Source: Ooceraea biroi (taxonomy: Eukaryota > Arthropoda > Insecta > Hymenoptera > Formicidae). From it: DNA of 64,000 nucleotides. Below are positions 1 to 12,300 of the stretch, piece by piece (the stretch's first letter is position 1; each line of letters begins with the position of its first letter). A program made the translations under genes and the position numbers. The stretch is taken from NCBI RefSeq assembly GCF_003672135.1, contig NC_039507.1:15802278-15866277 (forward strand). Reading direction: 5' to 3'. Under the pieces are notes generated by a model, which made no database searches, was not told where the DNA came from, and worked only from the letters and a program-made list of their open reading frames with translations.

Positions 1-146
1 CGGTATGAACGCGTCCATGATTCTTCAAATAGGCGGCTAAGAGACAATAAGATTCCAAGAGATAAGTTTTATCTTTGATAATTGATTGTTACGCGCAAGT
101 ATCTTCCTTCCCGCACTAGTAACTCACTCCTGATTGATTTACTTAC

Positions 147-3100
147 CCTTCGCAAAGGCCAAACCACAGACTTCACACTTGAATGGCTTGTCTCCCGAGT
201 GAAGTCTCTTGTGAGACCAGAGCGAAGAATATCGAGAAAATGTGCCGTCGCAAACGTTACAATGAAACGGTTTCTCCGCCTGGTTCTGACTGTTTTGCTT
301 GCCACCTGAAATTGAAAATATAAAAGAGACTTTAGTTTTTCCTCAAAGGGCCAGTTCTACAAAAGTTATAAGTCCAAAGTTAATTCGTGAATAATCTATG
401 AACGCGATACAAGATCCTTTGCAAAATGCTAATGCTCGTTCTTCTTGAGTACATTGAAAAAAAAAAGGATAATGTACATATGAAATATGAAGTTACAAAA
501 TGAAATGATAATGATCATAAATGTAACTGCTGTGTGAAATAATTTGATTTCATGCAGGTTATTGTAAAAGTTAGTGCGTTTATCAGAAAATCTGGACACA
601 ACGTCACAAGCGAAATACGAAATTCTGCGATTTTTTTTCTTGCTTGAGAAATAATCTTTCTAATAGGTTGTATCGTAAAATAAAAAGAGAAAGAATCGTG
701 TGTGAACGGCTAAACGGAAATGTAACAACAGACTCGTTTCCTCTGTATGGAAAACATTGAGATTTCGGCATAATATATATATTTATAAAACTGTCCCTTA
801 GGGGAGATTTTTTTTATTCTGTGTTATTGTCCTTAAATTTAGATCTCGATAGCTCTACGAAAAGAGAAAAGAAAATAACAGCAAAACAAAATGATCACAA
901 CCAGTTTGAAACCTGACATAGCAAAAATGTTAAATAATAGCAGTAAAAAAAAAACAGAAAGAAACATAGAGTATAATAGAAAAATATATTTCAGAGCTAC
1001 AAAAATACATGCAGACAAAAATAACAACATAAAAAAAAATCAGGTTAATATGTAAATCTACGAGACTTCGAGTGTTTTTACGAATGCACAAAAGTCCAGT
1101 GAGAAAGTAATGAACGATTGAAATATCTATAAATGTGGAATTTTTCAAGAGACTCGATTGCGTATAATCTATGAAGTTAATATTTCTCTATAACAAATTA
1201 AGAAAGCATCGGCGCTGTCGACTCGAGCATCAATAAAACTGTACAAGTACTGGTTGGAACATGACGGAAAGTAAATTCGAATCACCCAACAGACAGACGC
1301 GATATATTACTCAGAGACATACTAATCGCACAACAGATCCCATATTCAGTGTTGACGGTAATTATATCCGACTTACTTCCTACGATGATGCGGCCTGTAG
1401 CCTTGCAGCCGCCACACTTTGCGAGGGAACTGATTCCGGAATCTAGTTTTTCGTCGTGTTTACCTACCATACATCATCCGATGTACGATCATGATAGCAA
1501 TGAAACGTATGGGAGAAGGAAAGGATGATGGTATATATATATATTTTTTGTTTTTATTATTAAAATGCTGCTGATACGAATACCGTGCGTGCGATTGTCG
1601 GCAACGCCTGTCGACACACGTATATTGAAATAATAAAAAAAACTTGAAACCGCGAGCGTTAACCCGAGCGATTTCGAAAAAGAGGATGAAACGACGCGCA
1701 TTATCAGCAACATCTTTCTCATCGGCCTATCAACGATATCAGGTGGCATCCAATCAGCGATCGAAAAACTAATGACAATACTCACCGATAAAAATAATCC
1801 CTGTGCCGTTGCACTTGTGACACTTGGTGACACTGGTAACACCCCGCCGTTTCACCGGATGATGACCAGGTTTGATATCTACACAAACGAATGCATATCG
1901 CTATTTGGTTGGACCATGTTGCGCCCGACTGCGGGATTACGCTCCGCAGCGGAGCCGCAGATTACGCTACGCTAAAGATCGCGAAGCAAAGATCTACTCT
2001 ACTCCGTCATTAGCAGATTTAATCGGACTTGCAGGAGCGCGATAGCGCTCATTTACTCTTTACCAGGTACTACGCACGTATATACCGCGGGAATTTCTAA
2101 TTCGTGCTGCAAGATAATGCCAATCAAACCGTTTGCCTTTTTCGCATCGTTAGTGAATGACGTCACCGTGGAGGATTCACGGATCCACCGACGACGACGA
2201 CTACATTGACTGTATAATTATAATTATACTGTGTATGTGTGAAACGTACTCTTTTTATTAACTTTAGTCGGATGATGTTCGCATGGGTCCTCACTGCCAC
2301 AATCCTCACAAATTTGCACCTTAGGTTTCTGATGCATGTTTGTCTTGTGGCTTTTCAGTTCGCCCGGTAATGCAAAACACGCGCCACAAACGTCACAAGT
2401 GTACGGTCTTTCCGGCGTGGTGGCGACGGTCACTGTGGTCGGCGTTTGCACGACGATCTGCTGTGGCTGCTGCTGCAGATTGCTCGGCGTTGTGCTGTGG
2501 ATCCGCTTGTGGTGCTGCAGCAGGCTTACGTGCCCGAAGACCAGCCCGCAAATGTCGCACTTGAACGTCGCGTTGGTGGCGGCGGCGATGCTCATCTGGT
2601 TCAGTAATGTGTTATAACCGACAGGTTGCACATCGAAACGGTAACAACCCTTGTCGTCGGCGATCGCACTGATTGTGCTCACCGCGTTCGTCTGAACCTT
2701 CTGCAGCATGTTGACGTTGTAGTAGAACGAGGGCGGGAACTCGGCAGTGGTGGACTGCTGCTGCTGCTGAGACTTGTCCTCCTTCTTGTCCGACGTCACG
2801 TACATTTGCTGCGACTGTTGCTGCTGCGACTGCTGATTCTGCGCAGCAGCTTGCTGCTGCTGAATCTGCTGTGGATCGAACATCGCTGTTTGCTGCTGCA
2901 AACGGAAAGACGCGAAACATCGCGCGGTTAGTAGTTGATAGTTGGGCAGGGAGGAGAGAGTACGAGCGTGCCTCTCCGTATTATAATTCTGTCGCCTCGC
3001 TCGTGGGACAACGCTGTGCACAAACCTGTCTCTGATCTGCGTAACTCGAATTGCTCTGCTCCGTCTGGGTAAAACTGTTGGTCTGCTCCGTTTGAGTAAA

Positions 3101-3462
3101 CATGGAACACTTCAATGGCTGCTCGATCGGTTGACTCTGTTGAGTGGAAAAACAAGATCAGACAGATCAGTCGGCAAGTTTGCGGGCACCGGTAGAGAAG
3201 TCGCGTGTCAGTGACAGGTTTAATTTCGCCGTGTCGAACACGATCCTCGACGCAAGGCACACGCTCAGCCTGCTCCGTAAGCAAGTAATCGTCTACTCAG
3301 CTAATCAGTCATTAATTGCAACGAACGTACGCGCTCTCTCTCTTTCTCTCTCTCTCTCGCTCGTCATCGGGTAGTCTTACGCGCGACGCATACCTGCTGT
3401 ATCTGATCAGGACGGGTTGTGTTCAACCACACCACGTTGTTGCCATTTGATTCTAGGGCCAT
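147..3462 (-). CDS. Poly-Q C2H2 zinc-finger protein (3'-incomplete, runs off the left edge)
   Basis: Spliced minus-strand gene; coding exons 3462-3394, 3136-3026, 2895-2250, 1878-1786 and 305-147, all with GT/AG borders and matching phases (0,0,1,1). The ATG at 3462 opens MALESNGNNVVWLN, 19 nt inside its exon. At least 359 residues are visible. Residues 61-105 are glutamine-rich. C2H2 finger 1 is at 171-193 (CDIC...HHKRIH) and finger 2 at 225-248 (CDVC...HKTNMH, four residues between the His). A Cys/His-rich segment (CEDCGSEDPCEHH) is at 256-268. Exon 1878-1786 adds CHKCNGTG, and exon 305-147 adds finger 3 (CNVC...HKRLH), an HSGDKPF linker and the start of finger 4, so more fingers lie beyond position 1. 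The protein is expected to be a nuclear DNA-binding regulator; its targets are unknown. If exon 2895-2250 is not spliced at its GTACGT donor, a stop follows at 2224. Orthology was not assigned. Confidence 0.85.
1377..1442 (-). CDS. Alternative CXXC exon of the zinc-finger gene
   Basis: This 66-nt minus-strand stretch has an AG acceptor (1443-1444) and a strong GTAAGT donor (1376-1371). It encodes SGISSLAKCGGCKATGRIIVG. It starts and ends in the same phase as the exon at 1878-1786 (two bases, whole codons, one base). It also resembles that exon in sequence: KCGGCKATGRIIVG against KCHKCNGTGIIFIG. It can therefore replace the upstream exon, or follow it, without breaking the frame. It is read as a duplicated, alternatively used exon. 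No transcript evidence is available here, and the acceptor has a weak pyrimidine tract. Confidence 0.6.
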
Positions 3463-4950
3463 TGATGTATTGCCTTTGACCCTGCACAATCAATAGGCAG
3501 GTTGTTACAAACTATGCGAGGTATGCGAAGAAAGTTGATTGCACGAGAGGAATTCGCACGACAGAACGGCGGACATACGGACGGACGAGTGAGATCCGGA
3601 AATAAGATGCAGATGATGACAATGATAAGGATGATCCCCCTCTCCCCCTCCCCCTCCCCACGGTCTCGATGATGAAAGGACCGAAGCCGAAGATGAGAGG
3701 GAACGCGAATTTCGGCCGCGACGCGCCAGAGAAGAACGACAGGGAGAAGCACATCAGGACGCGACTCTGCGGGCTCGTTCGGCGAGACGCGCGCGGAAAA
3801 CGCACGCACGCATAAACATACTCACGTGTGATAGTCCGACGGATAAGCCGCGGGATTACACGTCCGGCTGCCGAGCGGTAACCGACGATCCTCTAGTTGC
3901 CATGACGGCGACGGCGACGGCGACGGCGGCGGTGAGGGCGGCGTGAGCTGCGGCTTCTCCCCGAGGACAATCTCGCGGTGGTACTTGGCGGAAAGATATA
4001 CTCGTTCGTCGCTTCACACGCGGCCGATACGCGCGCCGCACAACAGCATTCACGGGCGGACGAAACGCGGTAGCGTGCTCCTCGTCTTCGTGTCGTCGCG
4101 CGTCGCGTCACCTCGCGTCCCGTCGTGCCGACGCTCCCTCGACGTTGTTGCAGTCGTCGGTGTCGTTGCGGATCGGGCCGCGCGCGCGTAAGATCAATGG
4201 CGTGCGATTTCGGCGAGCGCTTGGACGGACGCTTCCTCCCGGCGTTCGAGCCCAGCGGTGGGCCGCGTCATCCAAACGGCGACGGACGGTCCGCGCGTTC
4301 GCACGCTAGCTAGCTCGCTCGCTCGCTTACTTGCCCTCTCGTCTCACTTCACTCGTGCGCCGCCGGCTGGCCCGTGGTCCGACTCGCTAACGCGCGACCG
4401 CACGCTGCTTCCAACACGCGGTCGAAAACGCGCGCGAACTCGATCGGCCTCGTAGTCACACGTTTGTCAACGGGCAACGCGTTGGCCCGCGCAAATCATG
4501 GTCGGCTGCGTAGAGCGGCGCGGTGGCGGTTGCGGCGATTGTAGGTACCCAAGCGCGCGGCCGCCGCTCCTCCTCGTCATGTACGTCGTTTTCTCTCTGT
4601 CGCTCCCTTTCTCCCGCTGTCCCGCTCCCTCTCGCGCCCGCGCGCTCGCTCTCTGTCCTTCTCCTCGGCGACGGCGGCGGCGGCGGCACAGCATAAAACT
4701 GATGAAGCGGTGCTTCGCGGCCGGGCGCAGCTCGCAGCGTATCCGTTGCACAAACTAGGCCGGGGCGAGATGCGGCGGATCCTCAGACGGTTACTCGAAC
4801 GTTCGCGGTAGCCATTACACGCTACGAGGATAACAATGGGCGACACGGAACGCGCGCTGCCCCCCAATACTGCCTCCTTCCGAAGCGTTTTGCGGGCGCC
4901 TACCGTGAACGCAGCCGTTACTCCAAGGTCACTCAACGGCGACGCTCGCG
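3463..4950 (-). promoter_or_regulatory. 5' UTR, promoter and CpG-rich island of the zinc-finger gene
   Basis: Bases 3463-3481 are the untranslated part of the ATG exon, behind a CAG acceptor. A strong minus-strand donor (GTGAGT, 3825-3820) makes 3826 and upstream a candidate 5' UTR exon. From about 3,700 to 4,950 the DNA is GC- and CpG-rich, unlike the AT-rich surroundings, with a CT-rich tract at 3336-3360. The open frames here run on both strands and carry no domain, so they are read as composition artefacts of a promoter island. The exact start site is not visible. Confidence 0.5.
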
Positions 4951-5839
4951 TCCCGTGATGCGCCCGCTGATTGGCCCGCTACCGGTTCGCCACGAGAGGC
5001 TACTCGATCCAACGACGGTCCAATCAGGCTTCGGTATGTTGCATGTATGTATGTACTGTGGCTGTGGCCAGCTAACATTTTCTATCCTTTTTTTTATTTG
5101 AAAGAAGAAAAAGGATGAAAGTGTTTTGTAGCATTCGCAGTGCTAACCGGACTACAGACTTATATGTCTACCACATCGAAAATTTTAATTGATAAAAACA
5201 AATCGATGTTTCTTGAATAATTATGGGAGTGTTATGGAAAAAATTTATTATAGGCGGGTAAATATCGTAATTTATAACAATTTGTTACACACACTACTTG
5301 TATATGTATTAAGGGGATCCTGGAGTGGCCAGTGAACTCCGTCGCGGCGTCTGAATTACCGGCGGAATCGGTGATTTTCCTGCATTTTCTTTTTATTGAA
5401 TTCACAGAATGAAAAATCCTTTTCCACGATGAAAGTACACACAATAATGTAATGTGAAAAGCAGGACTTAACTTTCCAAACGGAAAAAAATCACAATTTT
5501 TGATTCAGCCACGATTTCACAGGCATACGTAGGCACGAAATGATCACGAATCTTTCTGCACTAATTACTTTTACACTAGGCTTCTAAACTCATTTCTAAA
5601 AGCTTCCCCATATTCTTTCATTTTGTTCCGTCCTTGCGATTATCGAATTTTGGCCACACAAACTGCAAAACATTTATATTAAGAACATTAATGTACGAGG
5701 TGACGTCACAATAAGCCGATAATAAAACTGTAAAATTTTTTGTCGTTTTTAACATACAGTCGAGTTTCGCTCGGTATATTTCTTTGTATACTTTAATCGT
5801 GGAGAAGGATTTTTCATTCTATACAATCATTAAAGAGTA

Positions 5840-7106
5840 CCCATACAGCACAGAAGCTTGCACCAACATTGCAGCAACGTTGCAACGTTGCAAATTGCAA
5901 TGCAACAGTACAAAACATTGCAGAGATATATATCCGCAAAATACCAGCACACTTGTAGCAACATGACATTAATATTTCGGAAACATTGCACAATCAAAAT
6001 TTGTAATTAATTACTATTAATTATAATTCATTTTATTAAAACATTGGAGTCTTCCTATCCTAACGAGATTCGTCAAAATCTATTCGACCAATGATGGTGT
6101 GATGACCAGAATCTGAGCTCGGTAATATGCGCATGCGGTGTTTGTCTCTTTCGACTATCTAAAGAACATGGTGGTTGTACGACGCGAGCATCATTCTAAA
6201 AGAAAGTAGTTACGTAAAAGAAAAAGGTAAGTACTGTTTTATAATATTATGTCTAATTATAGCACTTGTGTGCTGTTAAAATCTTGTATCTATTAATTAT
6301 ATAATAGAGAATCACTCTATTTGCCTATCTCACGGTTTATACCACTATAACCTCAAAATTATGGAAATTTATTAGAAAACTGCATATTAATAGTTGTAAT
6401 ATTTTTAATAACTTTTTCTGTTGTAGAAGCTGTTCGTGAAATACACAATCATGCCACTGATGCAGAAATTGCTGAATGCATTTCCAAGTGGCTTGCTCAA
6501 GCTTCAGTTAGGATTGAGAGATCAAAGTAAATGTCATTTTACATATAATTCTATACATACTTGCAGTATATTTTTGTATGTATATTTTTATGTACTTTTA
6601 TGCTAATATATGAATTTTAATTCCTATTTTATTTTTACAGGCAAAATACAAACAAAAACAATGAAGATTCAATTATTTAATTAAAGGAAAAATATTTTAA
6701 CATAATTAAAAGAAAAATAATATCTCAAGAAGAGGATTTTTAAGTGTTTTTTTATAAAGAACAGTTACTTTTTTATAACAAAAATAGAGAAAATGTTTAT
6801 TTCATTTTTTATTACTATTGTTATATTACATATAATTGTCTATTTATGTTAATAAATAAAAATATTGAAGTTATATCAATAAAAATATTTAAAGTATACA
6901 ATAATGAATAATTATAATTATTGCAAATTCATTACATTGCAATATTATTATGACGTTTCGTTGCAATGTTCCGAAAAGCAGACATTTTCACATTCCTGCA
7001 ATCCCATAGCAATTCTGCAGAAACATTTCGCAGTGAATTTGCAATGTTGCTATGTTGCGGTGGAAGATTCCTGCAATATATATGCAATCTTTGCGTGCTG
7101 TATGGG
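5840..7106 (+). mobile_element. Inner TA-flanked transposon with GCAACATTGCA subterminal motifs
   Basis: This 1,267-bp insertion has inverted termini CCCATACAGCAC and GTGCTGTATGGG and is flanked by TA on both sides (5838-5839, 7107-7108). Both ends carry many copies of a short GCAA/TTGC-rich motif (about 5855-5960 and 6920-7100), as expected of subterminal transposase-binding repeats. A spliced ORF remnant lies at 6427-6680. The superfamily is not recognised; a TA duplication fits Tc1/mariner-like integration, but the termini do not match a family I know. Confidence 0.7.
6427..6680 (+). pseudogene. Spliced ORF remnant carried by the inner transposon
   Basis: Two pieces, 6427-6526 and 6641-6680, join across a GT/AG intron in frame. 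They encode a 46-residue C-terminus containing ATDAEIAECISKWLAQA and ending QNTNKNNEDSII before a TAA. An upstream donor (GTAAGT near 6227) and an AATAAA cluster near 6850 complete a gene-like layout. The N-terminal coding part is missing or unrecognisable, so this is read as the leftover of a transposon-encoded protein. Its function is unknown. Confidence 0.45.
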
Positions 7107-7169
7107 TAATTAGTACAGTAAGATCGACCAATTCCGCCGGTAATACAGACGACTTCAGGATCCCCTTAA

Positions 7170-8120
7170 GTTTAATAACTGTCATGGTTCGTGATAATTT
7201 ATTATGAAGAGTGATCTCGGGCTTTTACAATCTCTTCATGTATTATCAAAATTTATTGAAAACAAAATTATTTAATCTTTTTGTGATCAACACAAATATA
7301 TACAGATTCTTGCTTCTCGGAAATATGGCGTTACTCTGATTGCATAGTAAAAACGTAACTAGTATGTTCACTCTGTGCTTTTCTCGGTTTCGCGTCGATC
7401 TCTCTGCGCATTGCCATGTTTTTAGCGGCACCAATGAGAGAATTTTTCTTTAATGTTCACAATCTAGCTACTGCAAGGTTTGAGATTGTATGTGTCGGTA
7501 ATATAGTTTCCTTCTTTATCTATTGCCGACATAGGTTCATGTTGATAAAACCTCTGATTCAATTTCTGATATAATTGTAAAATTCAATGACAGATTGTGC
7601 TAAATTATCCTTTACGTCGATAATGAAGAGCAATGAGTTCGTCCTAGTTTGGAACTTTTGAAGATAGTTTTGGTACTCGGAATGGAATCCTTAGATTTGC
7701 GCTGTGAGTCCATATTTTTGCTTTCTGGCTTCACCAAATAACCTTTAGAGCGAAATTTGGTCGACTTTGCGTGTAGCGAAATTTCACATAATCCAACTTG
7801 GGATGATGTAGTGAAAGGCAGGGTCCCGCCTTCTTCGTAAGTTGAAAAATGTCAAAAGGATTTTAGACAGTTTCTGCTGGATTGTTTCGGTTCAGAAAAC
7901 ACAAATCTTGTACAGACAATTTGACTATACGGTATTATTTAATTGTTTCATTGCACATAAAGATAAAGTTACATTTTCCAACAGAAATTCATATTTTTAC
8001 GAATGTTGATAATTTGAAAAAATTCTATAACACTATATAAGATAATATATATTATAATAAAATAATAATAGTTTAAATTATGTTTAGTCCTAAAATTTAA
8101 CTTGCCATTTAATTAAAAAT
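7170..8120. other. Intergenic, no feature seen
   Basis: AT-rich sequence between two mobile elements. The only open frame (minus strand, 7246-7434) is short, has no domain and is probably chance. Confidence 0.5.
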
Positions 8121-9330
8121 AATTAAATGTAACGTAAACGTAACCGCATCACAGATCGCAAAACTTGTGTTATTTTCGTCGCGGAGGCGACGACACTTTA
8201 TCTTTTCTCTTTTGCTGATGTTGATGATTCTGAGAGCAGCTATTTCAAGCAGCTTCTTTGTAGTTTATTTTCTTTTAAGCTCCGGAGACAAAATGCGATA
8301 CAAATTTAAAAACCTCTAGATAACTTTGTTAGAATTAATGTTGTTGGGTGACGATAGCATTGGATTCTGGAATAAATATAGGAAATTGCTGTGAAAGAAT
8401 ATGTATATGTATAAATAGATGTCCCGGATGTGCTTGGACGATATGTGAACGGAGGCGTACTTTTTGAGTCACCCGTTATTTCAAGAATTAATTCTTTATG
8501 TTACTAAACTGAAAAACAACTCAGAAAAAAGCAGAGAAAAGATCGTTTCTATCATTTCTTTATTCTTTGTCAAAATTTCTGTCACAAAAATATCGCAATT
8601 ACAATTGTTTTACAAAAAAGCATTAAAATAACTTTTAAATCATATCTTCCAAAAAGAAAGAAATAAAATATACAAAAACATTCACTATGCCATGATGAAG
8701 GACGCGCGAGTCTATACATTCTACATGTGTCTGATTATAGTTTAGCATTTCTACTGCCGGTGAAGCCGAGCTGCATATGCATTGAGTGCATGTGCCGCTA
8801 TTTTTCATGCTTGCCGACAGGCACAATCGCACTCAAATCTCTCTCGCGCATTCTGAATATCCGCTTATCCTTCGGCTCGTTGATATCAGACCCGATTGTA
8901 CAGCTGGAAATATTTAGGTCTTCGTAAAACAGGAACGTTCTGTTTTGCAAATCTCTATGCATCTTCCAAGCGCGCGGATGTAGCGAAAGACACACGTTTA
9001 CAAATCCCAGGCAATACTCGCAAATTAAAATTTTGCTATATTTATTATATTTATATTTATATTATAATTTACTATATTTATTCCAAGAGCCAACGTGCAA
9101 TCGTCACCCGACAACATTTCTAATAAAGTTATCTAGAGGTTTTTAAATTTGTATAGCATTGTGTCTTTGGAGCTTAAAAGAAAATAAACTACAAAGAAGC
9201 TGCTTGAAATAGCTGCTCTCAGAATCATCAACATCAGCAACAAAGAAAAGATGAAGTGTCGTCGCCTCCGCGACGAAAATAACACAAGTTTTGCGAGGTG
9301 TAATGCGGTTACGCTTTAAACATTAAATTT
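8121..9330. mobile_element. Foldback element with about 250-bp inverted arms
   Basis: Left arm 8121-8381 and right arm 9070-9330 are inverted copies. Shared landmarks include CGTCGCGGAGGCGACGACAC, a CTCTAGATAACTTT stretch and GGAATAAATATAG at the inner ends. The copies carry scattered mismatches and small gaps, so the insertion is not recent. The 688-bp interior is less AT-rich than its surroundings and holds two short overlapping minus-strand frames (8995-8798 and 8832-8635), the second rich in cysteine (TCTQCICSS). Neither is recognised. This may be a transposon with internal cargo or an inverted duplication around an unrelated exon. Confidence 0.65.
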
Positions 9331-12300
9331 TACACATTACGTTTAAACGGCTTCCGTAGTTTTCGCGAAGAATGAAACTTTCGGTGAATTTGCTCCCTTC
9401 AAAGATATCGAAAACGAAGAAGCTGAGACGGCAGTACTGTATATATGTATAATATATTATATATATATTTATTACGAGCAAACTTTGTAAGACAATAAAA
9501 GAGAAGGAAGCACTTTCACGATTCTTCTTACACGAAAACGACTATTCATCACATGAAGTTTCCGAATATAAAGGAACGTAGCCAAAGCTCATATTTTATT
9601 TCAAGATCTCTTTATGAATAAGTAGACATTACACGCTTCTCTGCTTAAAATGACGGCGGAAAAAATGGAGTCGTAACAAGTTGCGAAAAACTGCTTTCAG
9701 CTCAAGTCAAAGATTAAAGCGGAGCATTCTGTGTGTTCTATGTGTCGAGGATTGTAATAATGGACTTGGTACGACGTACTGAAAACGCGCGCGGAAAGTG
9801 TTCGACGCAAAATGCATTCACTTTTTTTTCGTTTAAATGTCCGCCATTTGTTATTATGGGTTGAATCCGATAAAAGGCATGTCCATTTCGTCGCGAACGC
9901 GTTTAATGAGAAGATTCATCATATGGTGTTCTGCGACGCATGTGGCGAATTACGTACGTTGTCAAAACGTGGAAACTCTTGAAAATTAATTAACATTTTT
10001 TACTTGAACGAACGCGAAATCACCTTTTAGACTGTTTCCACGAATATAAATAATGGCGTTGGTTCAATAGTAATTACGAACTCGTTCTGAGCGATCGTTT
10101 TTAGCAGGTATCCAAATGTTGCGAGCATGAAATTGTACACCATACTTTGAAACCATTAATGTCTAACGATTAATAACGAGATCCTATAGAAATCTTATCT
10201 TTATTTTTTTCTCATTTATACTTTTATAGTTTCAGCGACAATTTAATCAATTAGCGAAACTCAATCGAATGTATAATCGAATCCATGAAACACCATTGAA
10301 GCATCAGTAAAATAAAAATTATTTGTCTATAGGCAATCGTTTCGACATTTCAGACTGAAATATCTCGAATAATGCGATATACCTTTTACACGTAAAAAAT
10401 ACCGGAATTTAGGAGGAGGAATTCGTTAACGATGTGACAAAAATGCTTTTACGAGTGTGACTTTCGTGAATACGCTTACTTATACATGACAGCGACATAT
10501 GGTCGCACAAAACGCCACATCGGCATTCCACAAAAAGAGTTAAACGATTCATTCAGTACATGGCAGCGCAACGCCGACAGAGAGAACTTTCTCCAAAAAA
10601 AACAAAAACTAAATTAAAGCGTAAATCAATTTTATGACAACTGATATTGTCATCACCCGAGTGAGCATTGACTGAGTGAATTGATCGGAATTAAATGTTA
10701 CCTGTATCATGACTGCCTATATTTTCGCTTGTTATGTATAGAAAATAGATATGTGACTTTCTGCTCGTGTATCGTACCTGATCTTGGAATAATACTCTTT
10801 CATTACGCTGAGCAAATATGCAAGTTTGTGTTGTTTGCATTTGATTAAAATGCTAATTGCAATAAAGCACAAGGGAGAATTTTTTTCTTGTATCCTGGCA
10901 AAACAACATGGTGTAGAAATGCTTCTATTATACGAGAGTCATGTTAAAGCAGAAGGCCAGCTGAAATCGATACAGTAAGTGAAATAGTACTCCTTTCATC
11001 CTCGAGATACAGAATCCCTCAAGCTTTCCCGAAACGATTCAATTGATATCATCAAATCTCGCCAAATCTTGTCTCACATCTCCTCATTTTGCACTAATTC
11101 TCCAATTGCTGTTATAGAATTATCACAGTTATATTATATTTCACAGGTATCATTCAATCTCACATTAATCTTAAGATATTTTTCTGAATACTTGAAAGAG
11201 AAGCATCATCTTCAAGGATGAAATAAGTCTTGCCAAATATTAATTAATCACAAGATATGAAGTCAGATTTAATTACAGATTTAAGCAGGCTCGATACATT
11301 GCTTTCACAATGAACTTTGCATACAACTAGTATACGGCCCTGCTGGTCGGTAGCGCCGGTTTCAAAGCTACCCGAGTTCCGGCATCGAATGTGCTCTTCA
11401 GTTGGCGTCGCGACGCCGTCGTCGGAGGTACGTGATAAGCATTCGTGTCAGCACCTGTGGGATCCGCTCTCACGTTGCTCGAAGGAAGAAAGTGCTCGAA
11501 ATGTATGTTACCGTTTGTGACCCGTAGCGATCTCCGATTTGATAGAAATCTGAGCAAACTAAACTAAATGGGAAACATTTCAACGAAAGCATCTTACATA
11601 ATATCCTGAAATTATGATGATATTAAAAGATAAATAATATACCATGTACACATATACATATAAAAAAGTCTGAATATGAAAAAGTGTTTCAAAGGAGCGG
11701 AGAACGACCTCGAGAACTTTGGAGTTTTCGGTACTATCGATGCTTAAGAATGATATTTCCCTTCACGCGTAATTAAATAATCTTCGCATCCTTAGCGATA
11801 GGGCAACCGAAGACGTTTGATCTGTTTCTCGCGGAGAAGATCTTCCTTCGAATATCGCGAGAGAGGATAAAGTCGAGGTATGAATGACTGTCTCGCTCTT
11901 TCGATCGACGACGAATAATGAACGAAGGGTTGCTGAGGGACATCGAGAACGGGAGAAAAAGAACGTACGTCGAGGAAGGGGAGAACGTTTTTCTGGAACG
12001 TTTCGAAGGAAATTTCGCCGCGGACTACCCTTAGTATTCTTCTGTCGTTCTGCGTGAATGATTCCATTATGCGAATGAAAGCACGACTCGTCAAGGTGAT
12101 GTAATCTTAACCAGAGAATTTAAAAATAAAAAAAAACAGAAATAGAATGAAAAATAAGATAAATTCATACAAAAGGAATTACAAAGAAATATAGAAATAT
12201 ATAAAATTATTGTGGGAATAAATTGCTAGTGCGTGAAAATTTCTGAAAGCGCATTCACGCGTACAATTTTTCGTAAAGGAAATGCTTTCGTCCGCGTTTT

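Larger units (their letters stand above)
5309..7169. mobile_element. TTAA-flanked inverted-repeat element, split by a second insertion
   Basis: The element is bounded by TTAA at 5309-5312 and 7166-7169. Its termini are GGGGATCCTG at the left and CAGGATCCCC at the right. The left arm (5313-5443) is an inverted match to a right arm in two pieces, 5782-5839 and 7109-7165: both contain CCGGCGGAAT and GAATGAAAAATCC in the same order. The gap between the right-arm pieces is exactly the inner element at 5840-7106. Without it the host element is about 584 bp with no ORF, so it is a MITE-like, non-autonomous transposon. The TTAA target suggests a piggyBac-type origin (inference). Confidence 0.75.

Noticed and set aside
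3453..4936. Several 60-119-codon frames on both strands
   Set aside because: CpG-rich promoter island with few stop codons; Arg/Ala/Pro-rich low-complexity translations and no domain.
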